From Sporosarcina sp. ACRSM (lineage in GTDB: Bacteria > Bacillota > Bacilli > Bacillales_A > Planococcaceae): 64,000 bases of DNA. Below, piece by piece: positions 1-7,801 of this stretch. The notes beneath the pieces were generated by a model, which searched no databases, was not told where the DNA came from, and saw nothing but the letters and a program-made list of their open reading frames with translations. Where the stretch lies: the NCBI RefSeq assembly GCF_022346545.1, contig NZ_JAKRNU010000002.1, positions 62,001 to 126,000 of the forward strand, given 5' to 3'. Both the position numbers and the translations under genes were made by a program. The first letter of the stretch is position 1, and each line of letters begins with the position of its first letter.

Positions 1-502
1 CCACGATAATCTGAGCAAGAAAAGCGCTCGGTTCCAATGTGATTTCGTGATGGAATACTTTATCCAATGCAACGGGCGTATCCTTCCCTGCAATTTTCAC
101 TTTTGCGTCAGCTAAAAGGAGGGGTAAAATGCCTTCCCGATACATTAGTTGACTATTTAAATTGCCGCCGAGCGTAATTTTGTTACGTGACGTATGATCG
201 GCAATTCGTTTTACCGTTTCGCCTAATAAAGGGAATAAGCCCGATTCGGAAATTTTATTAAGGGAAACGCCTGTCCCGATTATCAAGTCGTTTTCATCCA
301 GCTCCAATGCTTTACATTCAGGAATCCCTTTCAGGTCAATGACGACATCAGCATGCAATTTATTCGTTCGGGCAAATGTGATGAATTCCGTTCCGCCTGA
401 ATAATAAACGGTGTGCTGGCCCAAATCATGCGCAGTTTGAAAAGCTTCAACCGCCCCGGTAATGGTGGATGGCTTGTAATACTCAAAATTGAAGGGAATC
501 AT
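1..502 (-). CDS. FAD-binding subunit of a molybdenum hydroxylase (xanthine dehydrogenase family), C-terminus cut by window edge
   Basis: Only the N-terminal ~167 residues lie in the window. The start ATG overlaps the stop of the upstream molybdopterin subunit gene as ATGA, so the two are translationally coupled. The visible protein resembles the CoxM/PucC FAD domain: a YYSGGTEF loop where the family has its AGGT FAD-pyrophosphate loop, and an RNKITLGGNL segment matching the second FAD-binding motif. In this family the subunit passes electrons from the 2Fe-2S centres to FAD and then to NAD or another acceptor. The 2Fe-2S subunit gene would be expected further left, outside the window. Substrate cannot be told from this fragment; xanthine/hypoxanthine is only one option. 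Confidence 0.85.
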   Translation of the reverse strand, partial: MIPFNFEYYKPSTITGAVEAFQTAHDLGQHTVYYSGGTEFITFARTNKLHADVVIDLKGIPECKALELDENDLIIGTGVSLNKISESGLFPLLGETVKRIADHTSRNKITLGGNLNSQLMYREGILPLLLADAKVKIAGKDTPVALDKVFHHEITLEPSAFLAQIIV

Positions 503-2844
503 TTGCCACCCTCCTTCTTCGTTTTCCAAATGAATTCCGGGGTGAGTGGAAGTTGATTCAACTCCGCTTGTGCGGCTTCAGATAATCCATTCGCAAGTGC
601 TGCCGCCATGCCGATCACCCCATATTCTCCGATACCCCGTGCGCCAAAAGGTCCATCTGCTGCTGGTGTTTCAATAAAGTCGACCAAGTACTCCGACGGT
701 TGTTCCCCGAAACGGAGCATTTGATAATTTCGTAAATCAGGATTGAGCGGGACACCTGCCTCATCAAAGATAAAAGACTCGCTACTTGCGAAACTTAAAC
801 CGAGATACATCCCGCTACGCATTTGTTGTGTAGCTAACATCGGATTGATGATCGTTCCACCATCCAGCACAGTCACAGCTTTTAGAATCTTATAAGTATA
901 ATTCTTTTTATCCCACTCGACTTCGATCGCTTGCGCACCTACAGACCACCAAGGTCCAGGCTTTCCGAATCCCGTCTCTTTATCCATCGGCGTCAAATGA
1001 CGCTGGATATGGGAACCGACGCCGACAATCTGACCGCCGATTGCATGGCCATTCGGAAATGTATAGCCCAATGCGATGTCTTTTATGTCCACTCCGTAAC
1101 CTGGATCTGGCTTTAAATAGACGCGCCCGCCCCCCACTTCCAAATCTTCTTCTGAGCACTGCAAAACGCTGGATGCAGTTTTCTTCATTTGCTTGATGGC
1201 ATTTTCAGCTGCCGAAATTACTGCCCGCCCTGCAAGGAATGTCGAACTGCTCGCTACTGTCCGCCATTGATGCGGATCGTATTGTGTGTTCACTTCCATT
1301 GTCACATGGATCTGTTTCATATCCATTTTCAGCTTTTCCGCCAAAATTTGAGCCAATGCTGTTTTAGTCCCTTGTCCCAGTTCGATGGCAGCGCAGTTCA
1401 AATTCACTGTACCATCCGCTTCAAACGTTAACACTGCACCTGCTTGAGCATTTGTCGCTGTCGTTGATGTTTTCCAAAATAGACTGATGCCTTTCGTGCG
1501 GATTTTCCCTTCTCCGACATCGACTTGTATTCCTTTATCCCAGGCAATCATTTCTTTTGCACGTTGGAGGCATTTTTCAGTATCTCCAATATTATTCGCA
1601 GTGAGGACCGTTTGAGTAGGTGTCGTATTTCCGGGTTTAATCGCATTGATTGTCCTCAGCTCAATCGAATCCATCTTCAATTGTTTGGCCAATTGTTCCA
1701 TCGTCCGTTCCACTGCGAATGTCAGTTCTGGATGGGCATATCCACGGAAAGACGTCGCGAACGGATGATTCGTATACATGCAATAAGCATCACACCAGAC
1801 GTTCGGTATATTGTAAGGACCCGTACAATCAAGTGCCATGGCCCTTGTAATACCCGCCGCTTGATCCGTATAAGCGCCCGAGTCGATCAAGAACGTATAG
1901 TGGCCCGCAATGATTTTTCCGTCTTTTGTTGCTCCAAATTTAATGGTCGCGTCCAGACCGATATGGCAAGGAGCGGTTATCATATCTTCTTCCCGTTCAT
2001 ATTGAAGTTTGACCATTTTGCCTCCGACCGCTTTCGATGCTAAATAGGCAAGTGGCTCCAACTGAACGGTTCCTTTTCCGCCGAATGCACCGCCGATTAG
2101 CGGGACATGTACGACAACATCGCCGACTGAAACGTTAAAAAACTGATTCAATACTTTTTTGATCGTATAAGGCGATTGCGTGCATGAATGGACAATTACT
2201 TTGCCTTCCGGATTGATTTCCACCCGGGTGCTTCGGGTTTCAATCGCTGCATGATCCGACAGATTGAAGGAATAACTGGCAGATATCGTTTCCGCACAGT
2301 TTGCCCAGATGGCCCCTACATCCCCTTTTCGGATTTTGATATGGCTTCCGATATTCGTACCGGATACCGGATAAACATTGTCGATGATTTTTGTATATTG
2401 GCCAGAATGCTCATGAATGAGCGGTGCATCCGTTTGAAAGGCTTGCTGGACCGAGTTGACGACAGGCAACGGTTCATAGTTCACTTTCACTTTACTTGCC
2501 GCCAGTTTCCCTTGATATTCCGAATCCGCTACGACAATGGCCACCGGTTCGCCGTAATAGCGCACTTTTTGAAATGCGAGCGGTGGCCGATCTGCAAGGA
2601 TTGGACCGATATGGTATGGAAACACATCGCCTGTCACGATCGCGCGCACGCCCGGAACCTTCCAAGCTTCCGTTAAATCGATGGATTTGATAGTTGCGTG
2701 GGCTTGTGTGCTGGTCACCAGTTTTGCGTGCAGCATGCCCGGAACTGCATAATCCGAGACGTACCGCACTTTTCCTCTTGCTTTTTCTACTACATCGATC
2801 CTTTTTTCGGCTTTCCCGACCGTCGTATGGATTGATTGCTTCAT
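499..2844 (-). CDS. Molybdopterin-binding catalytic subunit of a xanthine dehydrogenase-family enzyme
   Basis: A 781-residue protein of usual length for the large subunit of three-subunit molybdenum hydroxylases (XdhA/PucD/CoxL family). Visible motifs are GGAFGGKG near residue 255 (molybdopterin cytosine dinucleotide contact), an SFRGYAHPE segment near 370 and GPFGARGIGE near 732; the Glu of that last motif corresponds to the catalytic general base. I chose the ATG at 2844 because AGGAGGGAAG stands just upstream; an in-frame ATG further up (2916) would run into the neighbouring small gene. It hydroxylates an N-heterocycle or aldehyde, but the substrate is not predictable here. Its stop overlaps the FAD subunit start. 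The nearby MobA-like cytidylyltransferase would supply the MCD cofactor. Confidence 0.92.
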   Translation of the reverse strand: MKQSIHTTVGKAEKRIDVVEKARGKVRYVSDYAVPGMLHAKLVTSTQAHATIKSIDLTEAWKVPGVRAIVTGDVFPYHIGPILADRPPLAFQKVRYYGEPVAIVVADSEYQGKLAASKVKVNYEPLPVVNSVQQAFQTDAPLIHEHSGQYTKIIDNVYPVSGTNIGSHIKIRKGDVGAIWANCAETISASYSFNLSDHAAIETRSTRVEINPEGKVIVHSCTQSPYTIKKVLNQFFNVSVGDVVVHVPLIGGAFGGKGTVQLEPLAYLASKAVGGKMVKLQYEREEDMITAPCHIGLDATIKFGATKDGKIIAGHYTFLIDSGAYTDQAAGITRAMALDCTGPYNIPNVWCDAYCMYTNHPFATSFRGYAHPELTFAVERTMEQLAKQLKMDSIELRTINAIKPGNTTPTQTVLTANNIGDTEKCLQRAKEMIAWDKGIQVDVGEGKIRTKGISLFWKTSTTATNAQAGAVLTFEADGTVNLNCAAIELGQGTKTALAQILAEKLKMDMKQIHVTMEVNTQYDPHQWRTVASSSTFLAGRAVISAAENAIKQMKKTASSVLQCSEEDLEVGGGRVYLKPDPGYGVDIKDIALGYTFPNGHAIGGQIVGVGSHIQRHLTPMDKETGFGKPGPWWSVGAQAIEVEWDKKNYTYKILKAVTVLDGGTIINPMLATQQMRSGMYLGLSFASSESFIFDEAGVPLNPDLRNYQMLRFGEQPSEYLVDFIETPAADGPFGARGIGEYGVIGMAAALANGLSEAAQAELNQLPLTPEFIWKTKKEGGK

Positions 2845-2863
2845 CCTTCTTCCCTCCTGCTTT

Positions 2864-3055
2864 TTACCGTGCAACAATGATGATTGTATGTTCCTCGATT
2901 TCATGCGCTGAAGCATCCATGATCTTCTCGAGGGTCATGCTAATTTTCTGCAAGTCTTTGTTATCCGCTGCAATAAAAACAGGGCTGCCACCGCTCCGTA
3001 TCAAGTCTGGTTTCGTAGTAATGACGGCGACGATTTCTGCATGTTGATTGCCCAT
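2864..3055 (-). CDS. Small capping complex subunit for YIEGIA protein
   Basis: A 63-residue soluble protein with an alternating beta-strand N-terminus (EIVAVITTKP) and C-terminus (EHTIIIVAR) around a helical middle. It matches my memory of the NCBI family named capping complex subunit for YIEGIA, always found beside a YIEGIA membrane protein. The partner gene ends 44 bp upstream, and the molybdenum hydroxylase subunit starts 19 bp downstream, so all appear to be one transcript. AAAGGGCG precedes the start. The biochemical role of this pair is not known to me; spore-envelope or sporulation involvement is a possibility from neighbourhoods in other Bacillota, not from this sequence. Confidence 0.7.
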   Translation of the reverse strand: MGNQHAEIVAVITTKPDLIRSGGSPVFIAADNKDLQKISMTLEKIMDASAHEIEEHTIIIVAR

Positions 3056-3099
3056 TGGCCATACGCCCTTTCTAGCTTTAATGGATGATAGTGCTTATT

Positions 3100-3978
3100 C
3101 TATTTTTTCCCTTTGTCAGCTTCCTTTGGCATTCGGATTGCACTATCCAGCACGGGTACATTTTCCAATACCGTTTTGACTTGATGAAAGTCTTTTTCCC
3201 GAGGCAAGAGGAACAGGGCGATTCGGCCATCTTCCATATCTCTTTTCGACAGTGGCAACAAAGCCGGTTCGCCGGAATCGAGATAACTGCCCAATACCGT
3301 TGCTACATGATGTAACATCGCTTGCCTCTGCCCAAGATAGGATAACGTAATAATACTGTTTTCGTTTTTTGGTATGACGATTGCCCCGACCGCTTTTTTA
3401 GTGATGATTTTTCTCGTATCTTCCAGACCGACGTTTTTAATGAGAATATCGCCTACAAAGAGCGTCGCCCCTTCGAAGCGGATTTCCGCTTCTGTGACAT
3501 CGGCAATGGCATGTAACAATTTACCGGACATTTTGAATTTCACAATGATCAACATGATTAGCCCGCCAACTAGTCCGAGCCAAAAAGAATAGACGGCACA
3601 GAGCGTCGTGATCAATGCCGTGAACATCACTAAATAATTGCGGCTTTCAAATGCTTGGGCCATCCCTTCGATAAACGGAGCCCCGCGTTTGACAAGCTCA
3701 TTCGTATCGATTTTATCGAGGGAATCCCTTTCCATTTTCCTGACCTCACGAAACTGTGTAGCGGCAAGTCCTAGGAATGTCACCGCGGTCCAATCGGATT
3801 CCAAAAATGCAGGGGTGAACACCGCTCCGATAAAAGCCGCGATGAAACCGAGGGAAAGATGAATGACCCGACCTGTCGGATACGTCGGGTATTGCCGGAA
3901 ATCCGTACGCAATAAAATGGTCCGGGATACAAAACCGAAAATGATCCCCATGACGACGGGAAGTAAATAACTGTTCAT
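3100..3978 (-). CDS. YIEGIA family membrane protein
   Basis: A 292-residue protein. Hydrophobic segments at about residues 3-18, 43-60 and 118-148 predict membrane insertion, followed by a soluble C-terminal half. The naming motif appears as PFIEGMAQAFESRNY near residue 105, a variant of YIEGIAQ. The C-terminal half has strand-rich sequence (GDILIKNVGL, AIVIPKNENS). AAGGAGT precedes the ATG. It starts a minus-strand unit that continues into the small capping subunit and then the molybdenum hydroxylase genes, divergent from the cytidylyltransferase gene at 4148. Function is unknown; the family assignment rests on the motif and the adjacent partner gene. Confidence 0.8.
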   Translation of the reverse strand: MNSYLLPVVMGIIFGFVSRTILLRTDFRQYPTYPTGRVIHLSLGFIAAFIGAVFTPAFLESDWTAVTFLGLAATQFREVRKMERDSLDKIDTNELVKRGAPFIEGMAQAFESRNYLVMFTALITTLCAVYSFWLGLVGGLIMLIIVKFKMSGKLLHAIADVTEAEIRFEGATLFVGDILIKNVGLEDTRKIITKKAVGAIVIPKNENSIITLSYLGQRQAMLHHVATVLGSYLDSGEPALLPLSKRDMEDGRIALFLLPREKDFHQVKTVLENVPVLDSAIRMPKEADKGKK

Positions 3979-4147
3979 GGCAACTACTCCTTAAAAAAAC
4001 CTTTAAAGCCTCATTCATATATTAACCATCGAGATGAAAGATTATAATTACCTTCACAAGATTGGGGAACGAATAGAAAATTGGTTGGATGGTGATAGTT
4101 GGATGTATCGTCGCGGAATTGATTGCTGTGAGAAGGGGGAAATTGAG

Positions 4148-4765
4148 ATGAAAATTGCCGGCATTTATCTTGCCGCTGGAAACAGTAGCAGGATGGGAAC
4201 GAATAAGTTGGCGTTACCTGTCGGGACGAAGACATTGGGAAGTCTCGCTGTTGAAACCGTATTACAATCATCGCTCCATCGCATGTATATCATTACAAAA
4301 GACAACGATGATAGGTCATGGCTTTCTCCGGAAGTACAATCGCATGTCAAGTGTACAATCATCCCTTGTGTTGACGCCCATGAAGGACAGGCCAACTCAT
4401 TGCGCTGCGGCATACGTCAAGCACAGATCGATCAGATGGAAGCTGTACTGATCATGTTGGCAGACCAGCCTTTTGTTACTGTCCAAATGATCGAGGAAAT
4501 GATCACTTGTGCCAAAGAAAATCCGGCATGTCGATTTGTCGCAACAACACTGAAGGGAACCATCGTGCCACCCGTGCTCTTCCCTTCTGCTATGTACAGC
4601 GATTTGCTGCAACTGCGTGGTGATATGGGTGCAAAAACGATTTTACAAGGGGACTTCCTGCAACGCGGAAAACTTCTGCCATGTAGAGATCAACGGCTTG
4701 TTTTTGATATCGATACAAAAGAGCAATACAAACAGTTATTCACTAATCGAAAAATAACGAAATGA
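4148..4765 (+). CDS. pucB: MobA/PucB-like molybdenum cofactor cytidylyltransferase
   Basis: A 205-residue NTP transferase-like protein. It begins with the nucleotide-binding signature LAAGNSSRMGTNKLALP (residues 7-23) and has the metal-binding MLADQPF motif near residue 113. These are the MobA/MocA/PucB hallmarks: transfer of CMP from CTP to molybdopterin to give the dinucleotide cofactor used by xanthine dehydrogenase-type enzymes, matching the adjacent hydroxylase genes. I start at the ATG at 4148, preceded by AAGGGGG; an in-frame ATG at 4034 would add 38 residues outside the family's normal length. It is transcribed away from the YIEGIA/hydroxylase unit. The last codons (ITK) and stop are part of a palindromic terminator shared with the facing gene. 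Confidence 0.85.
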   Translation: MKIAGIYLAAGNSSRMGTNKLALPVGTKTLGSLAVETVLQSSLHRMYIITKDNDDRSWLSPEVQSHVKCTIIPCVDAHEGQANSLRCGIRQAQIDQMEAVLIMLADQPFVTVQMIEEMITCAKENPACRFVATTLKGTIVPPVLFPSAMYSDLLQLRGDMGAKTILQGDFLQRGKLLPCRDQRLVFDIDTKEQYKQLFTNRKITK

Positions 4766-4792
4766 TAGGCATGCACCTATCATTTCGTTATT
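4753..4792. terminator. Bidirectional terminator overlapping both convergent stop codons
   Basis: A perfect 17-bp stem (4753-4769 with 4776-4792) closes a 6-nt CATGCA loop. Its arms contain the TGA of the rightward gene (4763-4765) and, on the other strand, the TGA of the leftward DUF4097 gene (4780-4782). Flanking A-rich and T-rich tracts are modest. Confidence 0.75.
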
Positions 4793-5571
4793 GTAATTCT
4801 TCCGTTATCGGATCTTAATTTGATCAGATGTTCGCCTTTTCCGAAGGTCAGTTGCTTATTCTCTTTGCCGAAAATGCTTATTCGGCCATTATCTGTATCC
4901 ACATCTATTGTCGCATTTATCGGTTCCTTCAGTGTCTGAATTTCTATTCGTCCATTATCCGAACTTAAATCAATCGATTGGTCCAAATCGTCTGTCAGCA
5001 TGGTAATTCTTCCATTGTCCGTCGTGCCTATAATGTCACCTTGGACCTGTTGAAGTTCAATCCGGCCATTATCCGATTTCACATGGACTTTAGAAGCCTC
5101 TAGCTGTTTGAGCTCGATTCTCCCATTATCGGTTTGGAACACCAGCTCATCCGCTTGCAAACGTTCCGCCTGTATTCTTCCATTATCTGATCTAGCCCGG
5201 ATTGATGCATATTTTTTTTCCGGAATTTCGACGGTCAATCGTAACGGTTGGCGGGAAAAGTTGAAATTGAAGAAACGCCATCCTTTCTTCTTGAGCTCGA
5301 CGACAAGCGTATCGCCTTTTTCTTTCACATCAAATCGATAGTTGCCCTTCTTGCCGGAATACGCTACAACAGCTTCCTTATTCTTTGTTGGAATCATTTC
5401 GATGATCGCATTCGAAGTGGAAACGTCAATCTTTGAAAAGGAAGGGTTCTCAACCACTTTTTTTCGGGCATTGTCATCGAAAAAAAGTCCAGATTTCAAC
5501 ACAAACGCAATAGCAACCCCCAAAATCAAACCGAGCACTAAAAAGATAAACCACTTTTTCGGTAAAACCAT
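4780..5571 (-). CDS. Membrane-anchored DUF4097 beta-repeat protein
   Basis: A 263-residue protein with one N-terminal membrane helix (about residues 7-26) and an extracellular beta-helix-like domain of the DUF4097 type (relatives of LiaG/YvlB). From about residue 128 to the end it carries seven copies of a DNGRI motif spaced about 17-26 residues apart. Each is preceded by Ser or Thr in strict alternation (S,T,S,T,S,T,S). Such repeats form stacked beta-rungs in this fold. GGGAGTGA precedes the ATG. It lies 31 bp downstream of the EcsC-like gene and probably shares its transcript. Molecular function is unknown; LiaG-type relatives sit in envelope-stress operons. Confidence 0.85.
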   Translation of the reverse strand: MVLPKKWFIFLVLGLILGVAIAFVLKSGLFFDDNARKKVVENPSFSKIDVSTSNAIIEMIPTKNKEAVVAYSGKKGNYRFDVKEKGDTLVVELKKKGWRFFNFNFSRQPLRLTVEIPEKKYASIRARSDNGRIQAERLQADELVFQTDNGRIELKQLEASKVHVKSDNGRIELQQVQGDIIGTTDNGRITMLTDDLDQSIDLSSDNGRIEIQTLKEPINATIDVDTDNGRISIFGKENKQLTFGKGEHLIKLRSDNGRITITK

Positions 5572-5602
5572 CCATCATTCACTCCCATTCTGTCTAGCAG
5601 GT

Positions 5603-6319
5603 TTATTGGCGTTGTTGCAAAGTTCGTAACCGATAACAATTCATCGCCGTTTCTCCAAGTTGATCGAGCAAATTGTAGTTGGCAAAAGCCCCTACGATCG
5701 CGCCGAATCCGGGTATCAGTTGGAACATTTTCACTAAATCGATATAATCCCGATATTCTTGTTGGAATTCCTGCCAATCCATATCAGCGATCAAGTGCTT
5801 CTGTTGTTCCCAATTTTCAATGATACTTAATGTTTCTTTTCGCTTTTCGTCACTTGAAAAAGCTAGTTGGAAAACATGTAACAGAAAAAGACGTTCTTCA
5901 TATTCATTTGTATCAAATCCGTAGACAGCTGCCGTTTCAAATAAAAATTTCATTTTTATGGATAAGAGCAAGGGAAAGTCCGCTAAACCGAGCATAATAC
6001 CACCTGCTCCTGTTCCTGCTCCTTCGACTACGGCTGTTTTTCGAAAAGTCGATAACTTCTCTTTGAACAGCTCATCTCGTTCATAAAGGCTAAGACCAAT
6101 CGCTTGTTGTTTTTTCGTTGTAAGGTTCGAACCGACCAGCGTTGCTTTCACCATATTTTTAATACTTTCTGTCACCACTTTATGCACTTTTTCAGGGATA
6201 AGACTGTTCACTTTCATCTGTGCGCCCTTTGATGCTCGACTAATCATTCCGAATCGTTTCGTCAGTTTACGCTTCCAAAAAAGCAGTTCGTCTTGCACCT
6301 TCGCCGTATAATCCGCCAT
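5603..6319 (-). CDS. EcsC family protein
   Basis: A 238-residue protein matching the EcsC family. It has an amphipathic helical N-terminus, a Gly-rich segment GAGTGAGGIMLGLADFPLLL near residues 100-119 that probably contacts membrane, and a C-terminal GFGAIVGAFANY segment. AAGGAGG precedes the ATG at good spacing. It stands between the YwaF-like gene upstream and the DUF4097 gene downstream, all on the minus strand. EcsC itself accompanies the EcsAB transporter in Bacillus, but no ABC genes are adjacent here, so this is a stand-alone family member of unknown role. Confidence 0.85.
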   Translation of the reverse strand: MADYTAKVQDELLFWKRKLTKRFGMISRASKGAQMKVNSLIPEKVHKVVTESIKNMVKATLVGSNLTTKKQQAIGLSLYERDELFKEKLSTFRKTAVVEGAGTGAGGIMLGLADFPLLLSIKMKFLFETAAVYGFDTNEYEERLFLLHVFQLAFSSDEKRKETLSIIENWEQQKHLIADMDWQEFQQEYRDYIDLVKMFQLIPGFGAIVGAFANYNLLDQLGETAMNCYRLRTLQQRQ

Positions 6320-6446
6320 ACATATACCTCCTTCAAAGCAACGGAATCATTTCACTTTGTAAACTCCATTATAGACAGTTACGATTCTCTACTGAATAGA
6401 CTTGAGAATGGAATGCTTCTAAGACTTAGGACGTAGCGTGCCATTT

Positions 6447-7148
6447 TCAATTGCACTCGGAATGACGCCACTCCCTGAATAACAGCCACAAACAGATAAA
6501 AATGATCAATGCCACCCCTTCAAGGGAAAGGATATACCAAGGATAAGGTCCCAAAAAATCGAGCAGGCTGCCATTCAAAGGTTTCTCCCGTAAAAACATA
6601 TAATTCCCTTGCGTCAGTGCATTGACAGCCATGATTATTGGTAATAACAAGTTTAAAGCGAGCATCGTTTTCATCATTCCTTTGAATGTCGGCCGATAGC
6701 CTTTCATCCAAGTAAAATAAAGCGCAGTTAAAATGATGCTGATATGTATGTAGAAAAAGTGAAAATACCTGAAATGAGGAAATCCGATATCCAATACAGG
6801 GGTTGCCATCGCTTGAAGCGCCCCTCCGATACCCGCAAAAAAGACAAAATCGATCAGTTGCTTCTTTCCCGTCCACAGAAGAAGTATGACAACTATCAAA
6901 CTGATACTACATAATTCCAATGGCAAAGACTGGCTTGCCATCCACCGGCTCGTACTTATCATCCAAACATGATAGAAAACTTCCATCAGCAATAAGGACA
7001 ATGCAACAAGGCGCTCAACTTTCGCGGACGCCGGCGGACCCTTTCTGAAGAGGTAAAGGAGTAGGATTGACAAGCCCAATCCAACGATTGCAGTCAGATG
7101 TGCGATTGAAAATAGTTCAAATGAAGGTTCTTGATAATTAGCGATCAT
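6447..7148 (-). CDS. YwaF-like TIGR02206 integral membrane protein
   Basis: A 233-residue very hydrophobic protein with about seven predicted membrane helices. The pattern fits TIGR02206/YwaF: an N-terminal segment ending in HLTAIVGLG, a central SLPLELCSIS segment, HFRYFHFFYIHISII near residue 130 with several conserved His, and an LGPYPWYIL segment near 200. AGAGGGGA precedes the ATG. No enzymatic function is known for the family. The gene is followed 127 bp later by the EcsC-like gene on the same strand. Confidence 0.85.
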   Translation of the reverse strand: MIANYQEPSFELFSIAHLTAIVGLGLSILLLYLFRKGPPASAKVERLVALSLLLMEVFYHVWMISTSRWMASQSLPLELCSISLIVVILLLWTGKKQLIDFVFFAGIGGALQAMATPVLDIGFPHFRYFHFFYIHISIILTALYFTWMKGYRPTFKGMMKTMLALNLLLPIIMAVNALTQGNYMFLREKPLNGSLLDFLGPYPWYILSLEGVALIIFICLWLLFREWRHSECN

Positions 7149-7226
7149 TTTTATCCCCTCTTTCTCAGGCTTTATACTGTAAACGAAAATTGGTCAGTAA
7201 AGTTCACTATAGGTACTATAGTTTAT

Positions 7227-7652
7227 CTATGACTCCCTGCTAAAAATCCGATCGAACGGAACAGGCTCTCCGTTACTGAACAGATTGATCCTATCAAACT
7301 CTCCCAATGTTGAGATTTTATAAAGTGCTTGATATTTCAATTCGGTTTCTGAGTAATCTGAAGCATAATCCTGATTAATAAATACATTCAATACATCCTG
7401 TTGGGCCGTTATATAGAAAGCGGTAAAATGCACGGCGTCCTGCCCTCGTTGCACGTATTTCTCATTTAAAAATATATAAATTTGGTTGTTATCATCGGTA
7501 TAAAGATAACGCCCATTTTCGTCATGAACAATATCGACGAACTTCAATACGTCCTGCTCTGCCTGTTCTAAGCTGATTTCCGAAACGCTCACCTTTGAAC
7601 TACAACCATATAAGAAGAGAATAAGACCAATCACCGCAAACCGTTTATACAC
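7227..7652 (-). CDS. Small lipoprotein of unknown function
   Basis: A 141-residue protein with a lipoprotein signal: K/R-containing start, hydrophobic stretch and the lipobox LYGC at residues 14-17. It would be lipid-anchored on the outer face of the membrane. The start is GTG at 7652, preceded by AGGAGCGGTGAT; no in-frame ATG lies nearby. The mature part is small, acidic and strand-rich with no motif I recognise. It stands alone between a terminator upstream (7759-7796) and the YwaF-like gene 78 bp downstream. Confidence 0.7.
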   Translation of the reverse strand: MYKRFAVIGLILFLYGCSSKVSVSEISLEQAEQDVLKFVDIVHDENGRYLYTDDNNQIYIFLNEKYVQRGQDAVHFTAFYITAQQDVLNVFINQDYASDYSETELKYQALYKISTLGEFDRINLFSNGEPVPFDRIFSRES

Positions 7653-7758
7653 ATCACCGCTCCTTATAAACTAGTCTTCTTTCCAGCTTATACATCTCGC
7701 AACAGTTTCATATCTATTTTACCGATAAAAATGATAGGTTGCTGAACGAAGATAAAAA

Positions 7759-7796
7759 GACACTATGCGGTGAACTTGGGTTCTCCACATAGTGTC
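7759..7796 (-). terminator. Terminator after yfkAB
   Basis: Arms GACACTATG (7759-7767) and CATAGTGTC (7788-7796) pair. Read on the minus strand the hairpin is followed by TTTTTATC. It follows the yfkAB stop by 5 bp. Confidence 0.75.
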
Positions 7797-7801
7797 GATG
7801 A

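Noticed and set aside
1525..2676. Several plus-strand open frames of 60-170 codons
   Set aside because: Antisense shadows of the molybdenum hydroxylase large subunit, with no ribosome sites or family resemblance.
4034..4147. Extended N-terminus of the cytidylyltransferase
   Set aside because: The family begins at the MKIAGIYLAAG segment, and AAGGGGG directly precedes the ATG at 4148.
4780..5200. Regularly spaced repeats that could suggest a CRISPR array
   Set aside because: The repeats are codons for DNGRI inside one intact gene, with variable spacing and no constant DNA repeat of CRISPR length.
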